Under the pieces are notes generated by a model. The model was given only the letters and a program-made list of their open reading frames with translations. It did not search any database and had not been told where the DNA came from. 64,000 nt of DNA from VAYN01 sp964540905 (lineage in GTDB: Bacteria; Actinomycetota; Thermoleophilia; Solirubrobacterales; 70-9). The DNA lies in the NCBI GenBank assembly GCA_964540905.1, contig CAZIOS010000014.1, forward strand, positions 5,622 to 69,621, given 5' to 3'. Below, one piece after another: positions 13,923 through 22,978 of this stretch. A program made the translations under genes and the position numbers. Within the stretch, counting starts at the first letter, position 1; each line of letters opens with the position of its first letter.

Positions 13923-16022
13923 TTGGCCGCCGCAAAGGGCTCGCAGCACGAGGCGCATGACCGTAGGAGCAGGACACTCAACGCCCTGGCGGTCGCGGTC
14001 ACCCCGGGAGCTGCGAGCATCGCCTGTGCGGCCGTGGCGATCCTTGTCGGATCGGGGGTCCTACTCGGCTGGGCCACTGGCATCGAGTCACTGAAGTCGA
14101 TCTCACCGAGCTTCTCACAGATGAAAGCGAACACGGCGCTGTGTTTCATCCTCGCCGGCATCTCGCTTTTGCTTCTGCGTAATCCTTTACACAAACACTG
14201 GAGTACGTTGGGCAAGGGGCTCGCAGGGATCATTTCCCTGCTCGCCCTCTTGACGCTGTTCGAGTACATCGCCGGATCGAACCTTGGGATCGATGAGCTT
14301 CTGTTTCGCGATCCCAACTCCGCGGCCGCCTTCTCTCCAGGTCGCATGGGGGCCAACAGCGCCTTCGGGTTCACGCTCGTGGGCTTCGCGCTGCTTGCGC
14401 TGGACACCGAACGACGAGGCATCCGCCCGACCCAGGTGGCGGCCATCGTCGTCAGCGTGATGGCCTTCGTGGCAATTCTCGGGTACGCCTACGGAGCCTC
14501 GACCCTCGATACCAGCTTCATCACCAAGACCGTGACTCCGATGTCGCTCTACACTGCGCTCACGCTCCCCGTCTTGGCGGCAGGCCTGATGTTGGCAAGA
14601 CCCGACAAAGGCATGATGGTGCTGATCAGGAGCAAGGGGCCAGGGGGGCATCTGCTTCGCCGCTTCCTGTTGCCCGTCGTCCTTGTCCCCCCTCTGGTCG
14701 GATATGTGCGACTGAAAGGCCAGGAAGACGGCCTCTATGGACTCGTCGAGGGCCTGGCTATCTACGCGACCACGCTGGTCGTCGTATTCGGCGGACTGGT
14801 CTGGTTGACGGCGCGCTCACTTCAACGCGAGCGCAACCGCGGCGACAAGGAGCGCTCTGACCTCGAGGCTCAGCTTCGCCAGGCCCAAAAGATGGAGGCG
14901 ATCGGACGTCTTGCCGGCGGCGTCGCCCACGACTTCAACAACCTGCTGACGGTGATCACCGGCTACACCGATATTCAGCTGGGCGAACTGGAGCCGGGTG
15001 ACCCGCGTCGCGAAGGCATCTCACAGATCAAGGCAGCCACTGATAGGGCGACGGCATTGACGGCGCAGCTTCTTGCCTTCAGCCGCCACCAGATCCTCGA
15101 GCCCCGGGCTTTCGATCTGAACGTCGCGGTGGCTGAGATCGCGCCGATGCTGAAGCGGGTGATCGGCGAGAACATCGACTTCACCACCAAACTCGATCCC
15201 GACTTGCACCGCGTCTGGGCAGACCCCAACCAGATCCACCAGGCCATCCTCAACCTCGCCGTCAATGCCCGCGACGCGATGCCCAAGGGAGGGCGGCTGA
15301 CCCTGGAGACCGACAACGTCGAGCTCGACCAAACCTACGTCGTGGCTCACCCAGCGATAGCCGTCGAGCCCGGGGACTACGCGATGCTCTCGGTCACCGA
15401 TTCCGGGGTCGGAATCGAGGCCAAAACCCTGGCACGGATCTTCGACCCTTTCTTCACGACTAAGGGACCGGCCGAGGGGACCGGCCTCGGCCTCTCGACC
15501 GTTTACGGGATTGCCACCCAGAGCGGCGGCGGCGTCTGGGCTTATTCGGAGCCTGGTCATGGCACCTCATTCAAGATCTACCTCCCCCGGGTGGATGTTG
15601 CCGACGGCACGACCGAGCCTGAGGAGACCCCCTCGGTTGAGCCAGAGACGGAGGCGACCGAGACTGTGCTGTTGGTCGAGGACGAGCAGGCCGTACGGGT
15701 TCTAACGCACCGGATCCTCGACTCCTCCGGATACACCGTCCTCGACGCGGCTAACGGCGGCGAGGCGATCGCCCTATGCGAGAGCCATGAAGGGCTGATC
15801 GACCTGCTTCTTACCGACATGGTGATGCCAGGAATTAGCGGCATCGACCTCAGCCAGGAGCTACGGGTGCAACGGCCCGCCTTGAAGGTGCTAGTGATGT
15901 CCGGCTATAGCGAGCTGGCAATCGACGATCAAGAACGCGATACCAACGTGGCCTTCCTGCAAAAGCCCTTCAGCGCCAACTCGCTGAGGCTGAAGGTGGG
16001 AGAGGTTCTTAGGGATGGATGA
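13923..16022 (+). CDS. Membrane hybrid sensor histidine kinase with C-terminal receiver
   Basis: The 699-residue protein starts at a TTG preceded by GAGGAGG. Residues 30-300 hold about eight hydrophobic segments forming an integral-membrane sensor. A coiled linker (SDLEAQLRQAQKMEAIGRLAGG) leads to the phosphoacceptor His336 in VAHDFNNLLTVITG, an H-box of the non-canonical HDFNN type. An HATPase domain follows (NLAVNARDAMPKGG, DSGVGIEAKTLARIFDPFFTTK, GTGLGLSTVYGI). Residues about 575-699 are a receiver (VLLVEDEQAVR, LLLTDMVMPG with the phosphoacceptor Asp, LQKPFS). It probably autophosphorylates and passes phosphate through its own receiver, perhaps to the Hpt protein at 29911. The signal is unknown. 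Confidence 0.88.
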   Translation: MAAAKGSQHEAHDRRSRTLNALAVAVTPGAASIACAAVAILVGSGVLLGWATGIESLKSISPSFSQMKANTALCFILAGISLLLLRNPLHKHWSTLGKGLAGIISLLALLTLFEYIAGSNLGIDELLFRDPNSAAAFSPGRMGANSAFGFTLVGFALLALDTERRGIRPTQVAAIVVSVMAFVAILGYAYGASTLDTSFITKTVTPMSLYTALTLPVLAAGLMLARPDKGMMVLIRSKGPGGHLLRRFLLPVVLVPPLVGYVRLKGQEDGLYGLVEGLAIYATTLVVVFGGLVWLTARSLQRERNRGDKERSDLEAQLRQAQKMEAIGRLAGGVAHDFNNLLTVITGYTDIQLGELEPGDPRREGISQIKAATDRATALTAQLLAFSRHQILEPRAFDLNVAVAEIAPMLKRVIGENIDFTTKLDPDLHRVWADPNQIHQAILNLAVNARDAMPKGGRLTLETDNVELDQTYVVAHPAIAVEPGDYAMLSVTDSGVGIEAKTLARIFDPFFTTKGPAEGTGLGLSTVYGIATQSGGGVWAYSEPGHGTSFKIYLPRVDVADGTTEPEETPSVEPETEATETVLLVEDEQAVRVLTHRILDSSGYTVLDAANGGEAIALCESHEGLIDLLLTDMVMPGISGIDLSQELRVQRPALKVLVMSGYSELAIDDQERDTNVAFLQKPFSANSLRLKVGEVLRDG

Positions 16023-16589
16023 ACATGGCCGACTCATCAGTCATCACGACTTCATCTTGCTGGTTTAGGGCAATCGTTCTCAGGCGACGCTGATCGAGCG
16101 GATACTCGATCTCGGCGACATCGAGTTGAGGTCGTACGTGCTGGAACCCTGGGCGAAGCAAAGGACCCAGCTATGCCGCTCGGTGCTATGCAATCGAGCG
16201 AACTCGCTCGGGATCTGCTGCTCGCCCACCGGGTGCTGCACGACGCCCTGACCGGCCTGCCGAACAGGATGCTCTTTCTCAGATCAAACGTAGCCTTGCC
16301 CTTCTGCTATTTGCTTGCGCCAGAAAGAAGGATTGCGCTGGCTAGAGCGCTTCGTCTAGCGGCCGCTGGCTGCTTGGCAGCTCCTGTGCGAAAGCTACTT
16401 CGGCAGCAACCAGCTCCAGCGGTTGAAGAGATGCTTGTACTGCGATCAGGCCCGCTCCCGCTCACGCATCGTGAACTCGATACTTCGCTCATCAGCCGCA
16501 TAGAAGCAGCGAATAGAAAAGCGCCGAAATCGCGAGGGGCGGGTTTACATCGCCGTCGTGATGCCAACCCCGCCGGCGAAGCGTGACCC
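16023..16589 (+). pseudogene. Decayed region with a GGDEF-type remnant
   Basis: This stretch has no intact gene. A short frame from 16173 to 16586 contains RDLLLAHRVLHDALTGLPNR, the conserved start of a diguanylate cyclase GGDEF domain (normally LxHxDxLTGLPNR). After MLFLRS the similarity stops and the rest (leucine/arginine-rich with an unrelated tail) looks non-coding. The GGDEF signature itself is missing, so no cyclase activity is expected. Base composition is lower in GC than the chromosome. It is a remnant of a c-di-GMP synthesis gene that once accompanied the signalling genes of this element. Confidence 0.55.
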
Positions 16590-17161
16590 GTGAAGAAGAT
16601 TTGTCCTCACAAATGCAAAAGAGTGTATTTCCATCAGCGATCACTCTTCCACCGAGGACCTGGTGGAGCCCAGTTTCATCCCACCCTGGTACAGGGTCAC
16701 GGATTCGAACATGTCGACCGCGCGGTAGTTCTGGATCACCACGAGGTCAGGGCCTTCGTTGTTCGACTGGCAAAGGTCCTGATCTACACCGGCAGCATGA
16801 TGCTCAAACGCTCAGGGATGCCCTCGACACCGGCGCCGAGGCCGTCGTCCTCAAGCCCGGGGGGCTCGGCGCACTTGTCGACGCCCTACGTGCGGTGGCG
16901 CGCGGCGAGCGCCACGTCGACCCGGCGATCGCCGAGATTCTCCAGACGACGGGCGATGCGCCTCGCCTGCTGACCAAGCGCGAGCGGGAAGTCTTCGCCC
17001 TGCTCGCCCAGGGCCAGAGCGGCGAGGAGATCGCCTCCGAGCTCTCCCTCTGGGCGGAGACCGTGCGAACCCACGTGCGCAACGCGATGGCAAAGCTGCA
17101 GGCGAGGACGCGCACCGAGGCAGTCGTCAGAGCCTTGGCAACGGGCGAGATCGAGCGGTGA
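16590..17161 (+). pseudogene. Frameshifted NarL/LuxR-type response regulator
   Basis: One frame (from 16590) carries a receiver piece ending KVLIYTGS near 16797. The next frame continues with QTLRDALDTGAEAVVLKPGG, so a frameshift interrupts the receiver. The second frame then runs through ALVDALRAVARGERHVDPAI and an intact LuxR helix-turn-helix (LTKREREVFALLAQGQSGEE, then TVRTHVRNAMAKLQARTRTE) to the TGA at 17159-17161. The N-terminal part with the acidic pocket is not recognisable. The DNA-binding domain could still be made from an internal start, but the receiver is broken. The stop codon overlaps the first GATAC box of the downstream tasA-like gene. Confidence 0.65.
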
Positions 17162-17175
17162 TACCGCCCTGATAC
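17159..17175 (+). promoter_or_regulatory. GATAC direct repeat, box 1 (upstream of tasA-like gene 1)
   Basis: TGATAC at 17159-17164 and TGATAC at 17170-17175 are 11 bp apart, one helical turn. The same pair occurs before the other two tasA-like genes and nowhere else that I noticed. The downstream leader (CGAAGGC, then GGCGGAA and TGCTCC) is also conserved with box 3. Tandem sites at 11 bp are the usual target of OmpR/PhoB winged-helix dimers. The box lies about 98 bases before the ATG. Confidence 0.7.
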
Positions 17176-17273
17176 TCGAAGGCAGGCGGAACTGCTCCTT
17201 GACGGAGTGACGGTGGGTGGAGTCAACCCCCCAACAAGTCGCTCGGTCAGCAGAAGAGCGCGAAGGAGCAGTC

Positions 17274-17720
17274 ATGCACGCCGATCCCCCCTCTCCCCAC
17301 ATTGTCCGCAGCTTCGGCTCGCTGATCGCCGCCGAGTCCGAGACCGGGATCACGATCTCCACCGGCTCCGAGCTGGGCCGCGGCGACGTCCGCAGCGGCA
17401 AGGTCCTGATCGCCAACACCGGCTCCAGCGCCGGCAGCTTCAGGCTCTTCGAGAGCGACGCCTCCAACGACTTCCCCGCCGGCGAGCTGACGCTGGCGAT
17501 CGAAGACGTCACCGCGGAGGACTTCCCCACCCGCTACGTCGGCGAGATCGGCAACCTGCCGCCGGGCGGCATCGACCTCGGCAGCTTCCCGCCCCAGCAG
17601 TCGCGCCGCTTCCGCTTCCTCGTCATCCTCGACCTCAACTCGCGCAGCGGCGGTCAGGGCAGGAGCGCCGGCGCCACCTACGAGTGGAGCCTCGTCACGG
17701 CCGGCTCGCTCCGCGATTGA
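17274..17720 (+). CDS. TasA/camelysin-like paralogue 1, without signal peptide
   Basis: Starting at the ATG with AAGGAGCAGTC upstream gives 148 residues. The core (SGKVLIANTGSSAGSFRLFE, then ELTLAIEDVTAEDFPTRYVG and IDLGSFPPQQSRRFRFLVIL) aligns well with the TasA-like protein at 22979 and the paralogue at 25751. It corresponds to the beta-sandwich of the TasA/CalY family. The N-terminus MHADPPSPHIVRSFGSLIAA has no hydrophobic core, so unlike 22979 no SipW-type signal peptide is visible. It may be cytoplasmic or a non-secreted relic. The gene is convergent with a decayed OmpR-type regulator, as is paralogue 3 with its intact regulator. Confidence 0.72.
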   Translation: MHADPPSPHIVRSFGSLIAAESETGITISTGSELGRGDVRSGKVLIANTGSSAGSFRLFESDASNDFPAGELTLAIEDVTAEDFPTRYVGEIGNLPPGGIDLGSFPPQQSRRFRFLVILDLNSRSGGQGRSAGATYEWSLVTAGSLRD

Positions 17721-17730
17721 CCCCGCCGCT

Positions 17731-18225
17731 CAGGCGGAGTCGGGCGCCAGGTAGCGGTAGCCGAAGCCCGCGCACCGTCTCGATCGCCTCGGCGTCGCCG
17801 AGCTTGCGCCGCAGGCGACCGACGTAGAGCTTGACCTGCTCGGGCCGGACGAGCGGGTCGCGCCAGGCCATCTCGATCAGCTGATCGGCGCTCAGCACCT
17901 GACCCGCGTGCCGGACGAAGGACGAGAGCAGCCGGAACTCCAGCGGCGTTAGACGCAGCTCCTCGCCGCGCCGGCGGGCCCGCCGCAGCAGCGCCTCGAC
18001 CCGCGCCCGCAGCTCCTGGTCGGGCAGGTTGAGGTCGAGGATCACCAGGTCCGGGCGCGCGGCGAAGAGCAGCCGCAGCCCGGCGGCGGCGTCGCCGGCA
18101 GCCAGCACGGTGTGGCCCCAGCCGGCGAGCACGCTCTGGACCAGCTCGCAGAGGATCGGGTCGTCGTCGATGACGAGGACCTTGTCGCCGCGGATAGATC
18201 GATTCGACGCAACCTGGAGGCTCAT
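17731..18225 (-). pseudogene. OmpR-family response regulator with internal deletion and C-terminal frameshift
   Basis: The N-terminal third (KVLVIDDDPILCELVQSVLA, then ARPDLVILDLNLPD) and the winged helix (LRLTPLEFRLLSSFVRHAGQ, then VKLYVGRLRRKLGDAEAIET) are close to the intact regulator at 26255. The segment between LNLPD and the end of the receiver, including the Thr and Lys switch residues, is missing. Near the 3' end one extra C shifts the frame: without it the tail would read RGFGYRYLAPDSA and stop, as in the intact copy. The protein cannot be a normal phosphorylation switch. It could still bind DNA if produced. It is a decayed duplicate. Confidence 0.75.
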
Positions 18226-18234
18226 CGTCCGCCC

Positions 18235-19587
18235 TCAGGGATAGACCGAGCGCAGCCGCGCCGCCTCGGCGACGCGGGCGATGGCGACCGCCTGGCCGGC
18301 CTCGCGCCAACCGACCCCGTAGCGCTCGGCGGCAAGCGCGATTCGCTCGATCGCCGCCTCGAGATGGCCGCGCAACCGACTGCCGACCTCGTTGGCATCC
18401 CAGGAGTAGCGCTGCTGGTCCTGGGCCCACTCGAAATAGCTGACGGTGACGCCGCCGGCGTTGGCGAGCAGGTCGGGGACGATCGGGATGCCGCGGGCGG
18501 CGAGGATCGCGTCGGCCTCCGGCGTGGTCGGGCCGTTGGCGGCCTCGACGAGCAGGCGGCAGTCGATCCGCCCGGCGTTCTCGGCCGTGATCTGACACTC
18601 CAGGGCGGCCGGGACCAGGACCTCGCAGGGGGTCTCCAACATACCGCCGGCGCTGGTCGCGGTCCCGCCGGGGAAGCCACGCAGGAAGCGATTCTCGGCG
18701 ATCCACCCCAGCGCGGCGTCGACATCGATGCCGTCCGGGTTGACGATGCCGCCGGTGACGTCGCAGATCGCCACCACCCTGGCGCCGCGATCGAACATCT
18801 CCTTGGCGATCGTGCCGCCGACGTTGCCGAACCCCTGGATCGCGATGCGGGCGCTCGGCACCCCGATGCCGAGCCGATCCATCATCGCCTCAGCGCAGAT
18901 CGTCGCCCCCAGTCCGGTGGCGGCCTTGCGCCCCTCGGTGCCGCCGAGCACCAGCGGCTTGCCGGTGACGATCCCCGGCGTCGGGTGCCCGACGTGCTGG
19001 GAGTAGGTGTCCATGAACCAGGACATCTCCCGCTCCCCGGTCGCCATGTCGGGGGCCGGGATGTCCTGGTCGGGACCGATCACCGGCACCAGCTCGCTGG
19101 CGAAGCGACGCGTGATTCGCTCCATCTCGGCCGCCGAGAGCCGGTTGGGATCGCAGCGGACGCCGCCCTTGGCGCCGCCGAAGGGGAGGCCGAGCAGGGC
19201 GCACTTGAGGCTCATCCAGAGCGCCAGCGCCGCGCACTCGCCAAGCGAGACCCCGGGCGCGTAGCGGACGCCGCCCTTGGTCGGCCCAAGCGCCGAGGTG
19301 TGCTGGACGCGGTAGCCGGTGAAGCTCTCGATCTCGCCGCTGTCGCGGCGGATCGGGAAGTTGGCGACGATCGCCCGGCGTGGCTCCAGCAGGCGGGCGC
19401 GAGCATCGGGATTGAGATCGAGCAGGTCGGCGGCGCGGTTGAACTGGGTCACCGCCACCCGCCAGAGCTCAGAGCGCCACTCGTTGCCGGGCGAGACCTC
19501 GTGGGCCTCGCCGGCGAGGACGCTGTCCCAGCCGCCGCTGCCACGACGCTCGACTCCGCCCGGCGGGCTGTCGATCGACTCAGCCAC
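18235..19587 (-). CDS. gdhA: Glutamate dehydrogenase (Glu/Leu/Phe/Val dehydrogenase family)
   Basis: The 450-residue enzyme carries the substrate-domain motifs LGPTKGGVRYAP and LPFGGAKGGV with the catalytic lysines, and a Rossmann domain with IQGFGNVGG for NAD(P). Typical C-terminal motifs follow (PAALECQITAENA, VEAANGPTTPEAD, NAGGVTVSYFEW). It interconverts glutamate and 2-oxoglutarate plus ammonium. The GTG start at 19587 overlaps the upstream HD-GYP stop by eight bases, so the two are coupled. Its presence in a mobile element inside a signalling operon is unusual. It may supply glutamate or ammonium balance for matrix-producing cells, which is an inference. Leu or Val dehydrogenase specificity is less likely given the length. 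Confidence 0.9.
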   Translation of the reverse strand: MAESIDSPPGGVERRGSGGWDSVLAGEAHEVSPGNEWRSELWRVAVTQFNRAADLLDLNPDARARLLEPRRAIVANFPIRRDSGEIESFTGYRVQHTSALGPTKGGVRYAPGVSLGECAALALWMSLKCALLGLPFGGAKGGVRCDPNRLSAAEMERITRRFASELVPVIGPDQDIPAPDMATGEREMSWFMDTYSQHVGHPTPGIVTGKPLVLGGTEGRKAATGLGATICAEAMMDRLGIGVPSARIAIQGFGNVGGTIAKEMFDRGARVVAICDVTGGIVNPDGIDVDAALGWIAENRFLRGFPGGTATSAGGMLETPCEVLVPAALECQITAENAGRIDCRLLVEAANGPTTPEADAILAARGIPIVPDLLANAGGVTVSYFEWAQDQQRYSWDANEVGSRLRGHLEAAIERIALAAERYGVGWREAGQAVAIARVAEAARLRSVYP

Positions 19588-20980
19588 GGAGCGAGACCGC
19601 CTCGTCGAGATTGTCGAGCAGCAGGTCGACAAGCGCGGGGTCGAAGTGCGTGCCGCGGCCCTCGCGAATGATCGCGATCGCCTCCTCCAGCGGCATCGCC
19701 GGTCGGTAGCTGCGGTCGCTGAGCAGGGCGTCGAAGACGTCGGCGACGGCGACGATCCGCGCCTCAAGCGGGATCTCCTCGCTCCGCAACCCCTGTGGGT
19801 AGCCGTCGCCATCCCAACGCTCGTGGTGGCTCAGCGCGATCGTCGCCGCCAGCTGCAGCAGGTCGCCCGTGGAGCCGGCGAGGATCTCGTGGCCGGCGGT
19901 CGTGTGGCGCTCCATCTCGGTCCGCTCCGCCGCCGTCAGCGGGCCGGCCTTGCGCAGGATCGCGTCGGGGGTCGCGACCTTGCCTACGTCGTGCATCGGC
20001 GCCGCCGCCCGCAGCAGCAGCACCCGCTCGCGCTCCAGCCCGCAGCGCTCCCCCAGTAACGCCGCCACCGTCGCCATCCGGTTGACGTGCTCGCCGGTGC
20101 CGGCGTCGTGGCGCTCGATCGCCTTTGAGAGGCGGTCGACGGTCTCCTGGCGTGAGGCCCGCAGCTCCTCGATCGCCCGCCGCTGGGCCTCGTTCAGCTC
20201 CTCGCGCAGGCGTTCGGCCTCGCCTTTCGCAGTCAGATCGGCGGCGATCCCGAAGATGCCGGTGATCTCATCGGTCTCGTCGCGGATCGGGAACTTGACG
20301 GTGAGAAACGTGCGCCTGGCCTCGCCGGCCAGCAGCACTTCCTCTTCTTCGAAGGTCTCTCCCCGCTCCAGCACCCGCGCGTCCGCCGCGGACGCGTCGG
20401 CGGCCTCTTCGAGGTCCAGTAGGTCCTCGGCCCGGCGACCGATCATCCCCCCCGGTGGCACCTCCATGATCTCGTGCATGGCTCGGTTCGCAATCCGATA
20501 ACGACGGTCTCGATCCTTGCTGAAGATCGGCACCGGCGCCCGTTCCACCAGCAGCTGCATCCGCTGCTCGAGCGTGCGGCTGCGGGCCTCCTGGGCCAGC
20601 TCGAGGTGGCAGCGGCGGACCGCGTTCATGGCCGCGATCAGGAGCTGACCCGGCCAGAACGGCTTCACCAGGTAGCCGTGGGCCCCGAAGTCGAAGGCCT
20701 GTTCGGCGATCGCCGGCGAATCCTCGCCGGTGACCAGCACCACCGCCGTGGTCGGATGCTCGGCGACGATCTCCTCAGCCAGGACCAGGCCCGACTCACC
20801 CGGCATCTCGATGTCGCAGAGCGCCAGGTCGAAGTCTGCCGCGGCGAGTGCGGCGCGAGCCTCGCCGACACTGCCGGCGAAGTGGCACTCGTAGCGATCG
20901 CCCAGGGTGCGGTCGATCAGGCGCAGGATGTCCGGTCGGTCGTCGGTCGCCAGAACCCGGCCTCTGGCTGGCGCGTCCAC
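19580..20980 (-). CDS. Receiver-PAS-HD-GYP response regulator (c-di-GMP phosphodiesterase)
   Basis: The 466-residue protein has a receiver at residues 8-125 (ATDD acidic pair, LALCDIEMPG with Asp56, YLVKPF). A PAS domain follows (about 145-255, PVPIFSKDRDRRYRIANRAM), then a coiled linker and an HD-GYP domain (about 285-460). The catalytic signatures HDVGKV and HHERWDGDGYPQGL with the GYP triad are intact, as are the later VADVFDALLSDRSYRPAM helices. HD-GYP proteins hydrolyse c-di-GMP to GMP or pGpG. It starts at GTG 20980, five bases after the hybrid kinase stop, which suggests that kinase as its partner. Lowering c-di-GMP would normally favour dispersal of surface-attached cells. Confidence 0.9.
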   Translation of the reverse strand: MDAPARGRVLATDDRPDILRLIDRTLGDRYECHFAGSVGEARAALAAADFDLALCDIEMPGESGLVLAEEIVAEHPTTAVVLVTGEDSPAIAEQAFDFGAHGYLVKPFWPGQLLIAAMNAVRRCHLELAQEARSRTLEQRMQLLVERAPVPIFSKDRDRRYRIANRAMHEIMEVPPGGMIGRRAEDLLDLEEAADASAADARVLERGETFEEEEVLLAGEARRTFLTVKFPIRDETDEITGIFGIAADLTAKGEAERLREELNEAQRRAIEELRASRQETVDRLSKAIERHDAGTGEHVNRMATVAALLGERCGLERERVLLLRAAAPMHDVGKVATPDAILRKAGPLTAAERTEMERHTTAGHEILAGSTGDLLQLAATIALSHHERWDGDGYPQGLRSEEIPLEARIVAVADVFDALLSDRSYRPAMPLEEAIAIIREGRGTHFDPALVDLLLDNLDEAVSLRG

Positions 20981-20985
20981 CTCGC

Positions 20986-22611
20986 CTAACTCTTTCCGCG
21001 ATCGGCGCCAGGACGGTCGAGCAAAGCTCGAATGACCCGCAACAGCTCGCTGGCGCTGAACGGCTTCTCGATGAAGGCGCTGCCGTTCTGCTCGGCCAGG
21101 GCTTCCGGCGCCAGCACCTCGTGGCTGTAGCCGGACATGAAGACAACGGTGAGCTTCGGTCGCAGCGCTTTTGCCCGATCGACCAGCTCGGTGCCGAGCA
21201 TCTCGGGCATGATCACGTCGGTCAGCAGCAGGTCGATCGCCTGTCCGGGGCGGCCGCAGACCTCGAGCGCCTCCTCGCCGCCACCGGTGGCGATCACCGA
21301 GTAGCCGTTCTTGGTCAGGATCCGCTCGGCCATCCGCCGCACGTCGGGCTCATCCTCGACCACCAGAATCACCTCGCCGTCGCCCCCGGGCCGTGGATCA
21401 GCATGTGACTCGCTCTCGACGGCCTCGCCCTGGCTGGCCGGGAGGTGGACCTTCACCGTAGTGCCCATGCCGGGCTCGGAGTAGACGTCGATCCGGCCGC
21501 CAACACCGGTGACGATTCCATAGACGGTGGCCAGGCCGAGCCCGGTACCGTCCTCCTTGGTGGTGAAGAAGGGCTCGAAGACGCGCTCGACCGTCTCCGC
21601 GTCCATGCCCACTCCGGTGTCGCTCACCTTCAGCCGCACGTAGGCCCCGGGCTCGGTGTCGGGATGCATGTAGGCGTACTCCTCGTCGAGGTCGGCCGGT
21701 TCCACCTCGACCACCAGGCGGCCACCGTCGGGCATCGCGTCGCGCGCATTGACGGCGAGGTTGACCAGGACCTGCTCGAGCTGGCCCGGGTCCATTTCGA
21801 CCGGCAGCCGCTCCTCGCCGAAGTGCGTCTGCAGCTCGACCCGCTCGCCGAGCGCCCGCCGCAGCAGGTTCTCGAGGTCGGCGACGACATCGCGCAGGTA
21901 GAGCACTTCCGGCTTGACGACCTCGCGGCGGCTGAAGATCAGCAGCTGCCGAGTCAGCGTCGCCGCCCGTTCGGCGGCGCGGCGGATTTCCTCGACGTCG
22001 TCGTGCGTCGGAGAGCCGGCGGGAAGCTCGTCGGCGACGAACTCGGCGTAGTTGAGGATGACGCCGAGGATGTTGTTGAAGTCGTGGGCGATCCCGCCGG
22101 CGAGCTGGCCGACGCTCTCAAGCCGGCGGGCGCGATCGAGCTGACGCTGCATCAGTTCCTCGCGCTCACCCTCCGCGCGCTCGCTGACGTCGCGTACGGC
22201 GGCCATCGCCAGCCTGCCATCGTCGGTCTCGATCGAGGAGAGCGAGATCTCGGCCGGGAACTCGCTGCCGTCCCGCCGCCGCCCGTACAGCGTCAGGCCG
22301 GCGCCCATCGGCCGCGTCCGCGGCTCGGCGAAGTAATCGGCGCGGTGACCGGGATGGGTGTCGCGGAAGCGCTCCGGGACGAGCACCTCGACGGAGCGCC
22401 CGAGCAGATCCTCGCGCGGGTAGCCGAAGAGCGCCTCGGTCTGACTGTTGACGAGGACTATCTGACCTCTGTCATCAATTCCGACGAAAGCGTCGGGTGC
22501 CGCCTCGAGCAGCTGCTCGAAGGTGGAGCTCGTGGTTCGGGACGTGGCTCCGTCTCCCTTCAATAACCGGCACACCGCCTGCGGCGGTTGCTCAGCTATC
22601 CGAATGTACAT
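20986..22611 (-). CDS. Soluble PAS hybrid histidine kinase with C-terminal receiver
   Basis: The 541-residue protein has an N-terminal PAS domain (about residues 28-150, EAAPDAFVGIDDRGQIVLVN, then FGYPREDLLGRSVE) and no membrane segments. A kinase H-box of the HDFNN type follows (SVGQLAGGIAHDFNNILGVI), then an HATPase domain (NLAVNARDAMPDGG, DTGVGMDAETVERVFEPFFT, DGTGLGLATVYGI) and a receiver from about residue 420 (VILVVEDEPDVRR, LLLTDVIMPEM, IEKPFSASELL). It resembles the hybrid kinase at 13923 in its kinase and receiver parts but lacks its membrane sensor. It is first in the leftward operon with HD-GYP and GDH, and is divergent from the tasA-sipW operon. Confidence 0.9.
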   Translation of the reverse strand: MYIRIAEQPPQAVCRLLKGDGATSRTTSSTFEQLLEAAPDAFVGIDDRGQIVLVNSQTEALFGYPREDLLGRSVEVLVPERFRDTHPGHRADYFAEPRTRPMGAGLTLYGRRRDGSEFPAEISLSSIETDDGRLAMAAVRDVSERAEGEREELMQRQLDRARRLESVGQLAGGIAHDFNNILGVILNYAEFVADELPAGSPTHDDVEEIRRAAERAATLTRQLLIFSRREVVKPEVLYLRDVVADLENLLRRALGERVELQTHFGEERLPVEMDPGQLEQVLVNLAVNARDAMPDGGRLVVEVEPADLDEEYAYMHPDTEPGAYVRLKVSDTGVGMDAETVERVFEPFFTTKEDGTGLGLATVYGIVTGVGGRIDVYSEPGMGTTVKVHLPASQGEAVESESHADPRPGGDGEVILVVEDEPDVRRMAERILTKNGYSVIATGGGEEALEVCGRPGQAIDLLLTDVIMPEMLGTELVDRAKALRPKLTVVFMSGYSHEVLAPEALAEQNGSAFIEKPFSASELLRVIRALLDRPGADRGKS

Positions 22612-22978
22612 CCTTTGAGTGCCTTAAAGGGAACAGATCGTTTCGCCGATGGTTCGTTACCGTCGCCGCGTGGGCGACGCCACGCATTCTGCGAAGCTGC
22701 TCGTCGATCAGCGGTTTGACGTTCGAGGGGAGCCCACGGTCCGCAGCTTCGAGCCGACGACGGTCAGCAGCGGATGCTGAGCGCCGACCTTGTCGACAGA
22801 TGACCTTTTCCGAGCTCGTGCCGCAGCCGGCCACCAACACCAGGTGGCAGCTCCAACGACGCAGGTCAGAACAGCTTTGACGCCGATACGCGACTGATAC
22901 CTCGAGGCCAACGGAACGGCTCCGAGCGGGGCGCAGTGTGGGTGGGGCAAGCAATCCACTCCCAAGGAGGAGCCCCAC
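22612..22978. other. Divergent intergenic region between hybrid kinase and tasA operon
   Basis: About 370 bases separate two divergent operons. It contains the GATAC box 2 near its right end and an AAGGAGGAG ribosome site just before the ATG at 22979. No convincing gene was seen. The reading frames here are arginine- and serine-rich with no family resemblance. Confidence 0.6.
22885..22900 (+). promoter_or_regulatory. GATAC direct repeat, box 2 (upstream of tasA-sipW operon)
   Basis: GATAC at 22885-22889 and GATAC at 22896-22900 are exactly 11 bp apart, followed by CTCGAGGC, GGAAC and GGCTCC. This matches boxes 1 and 3 in spacing and in the following bases. It lies 79 bases before the ATG. 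It is a probable OmpR-type regulator site controlling matrix-protein genes. Confidence 0.7.
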
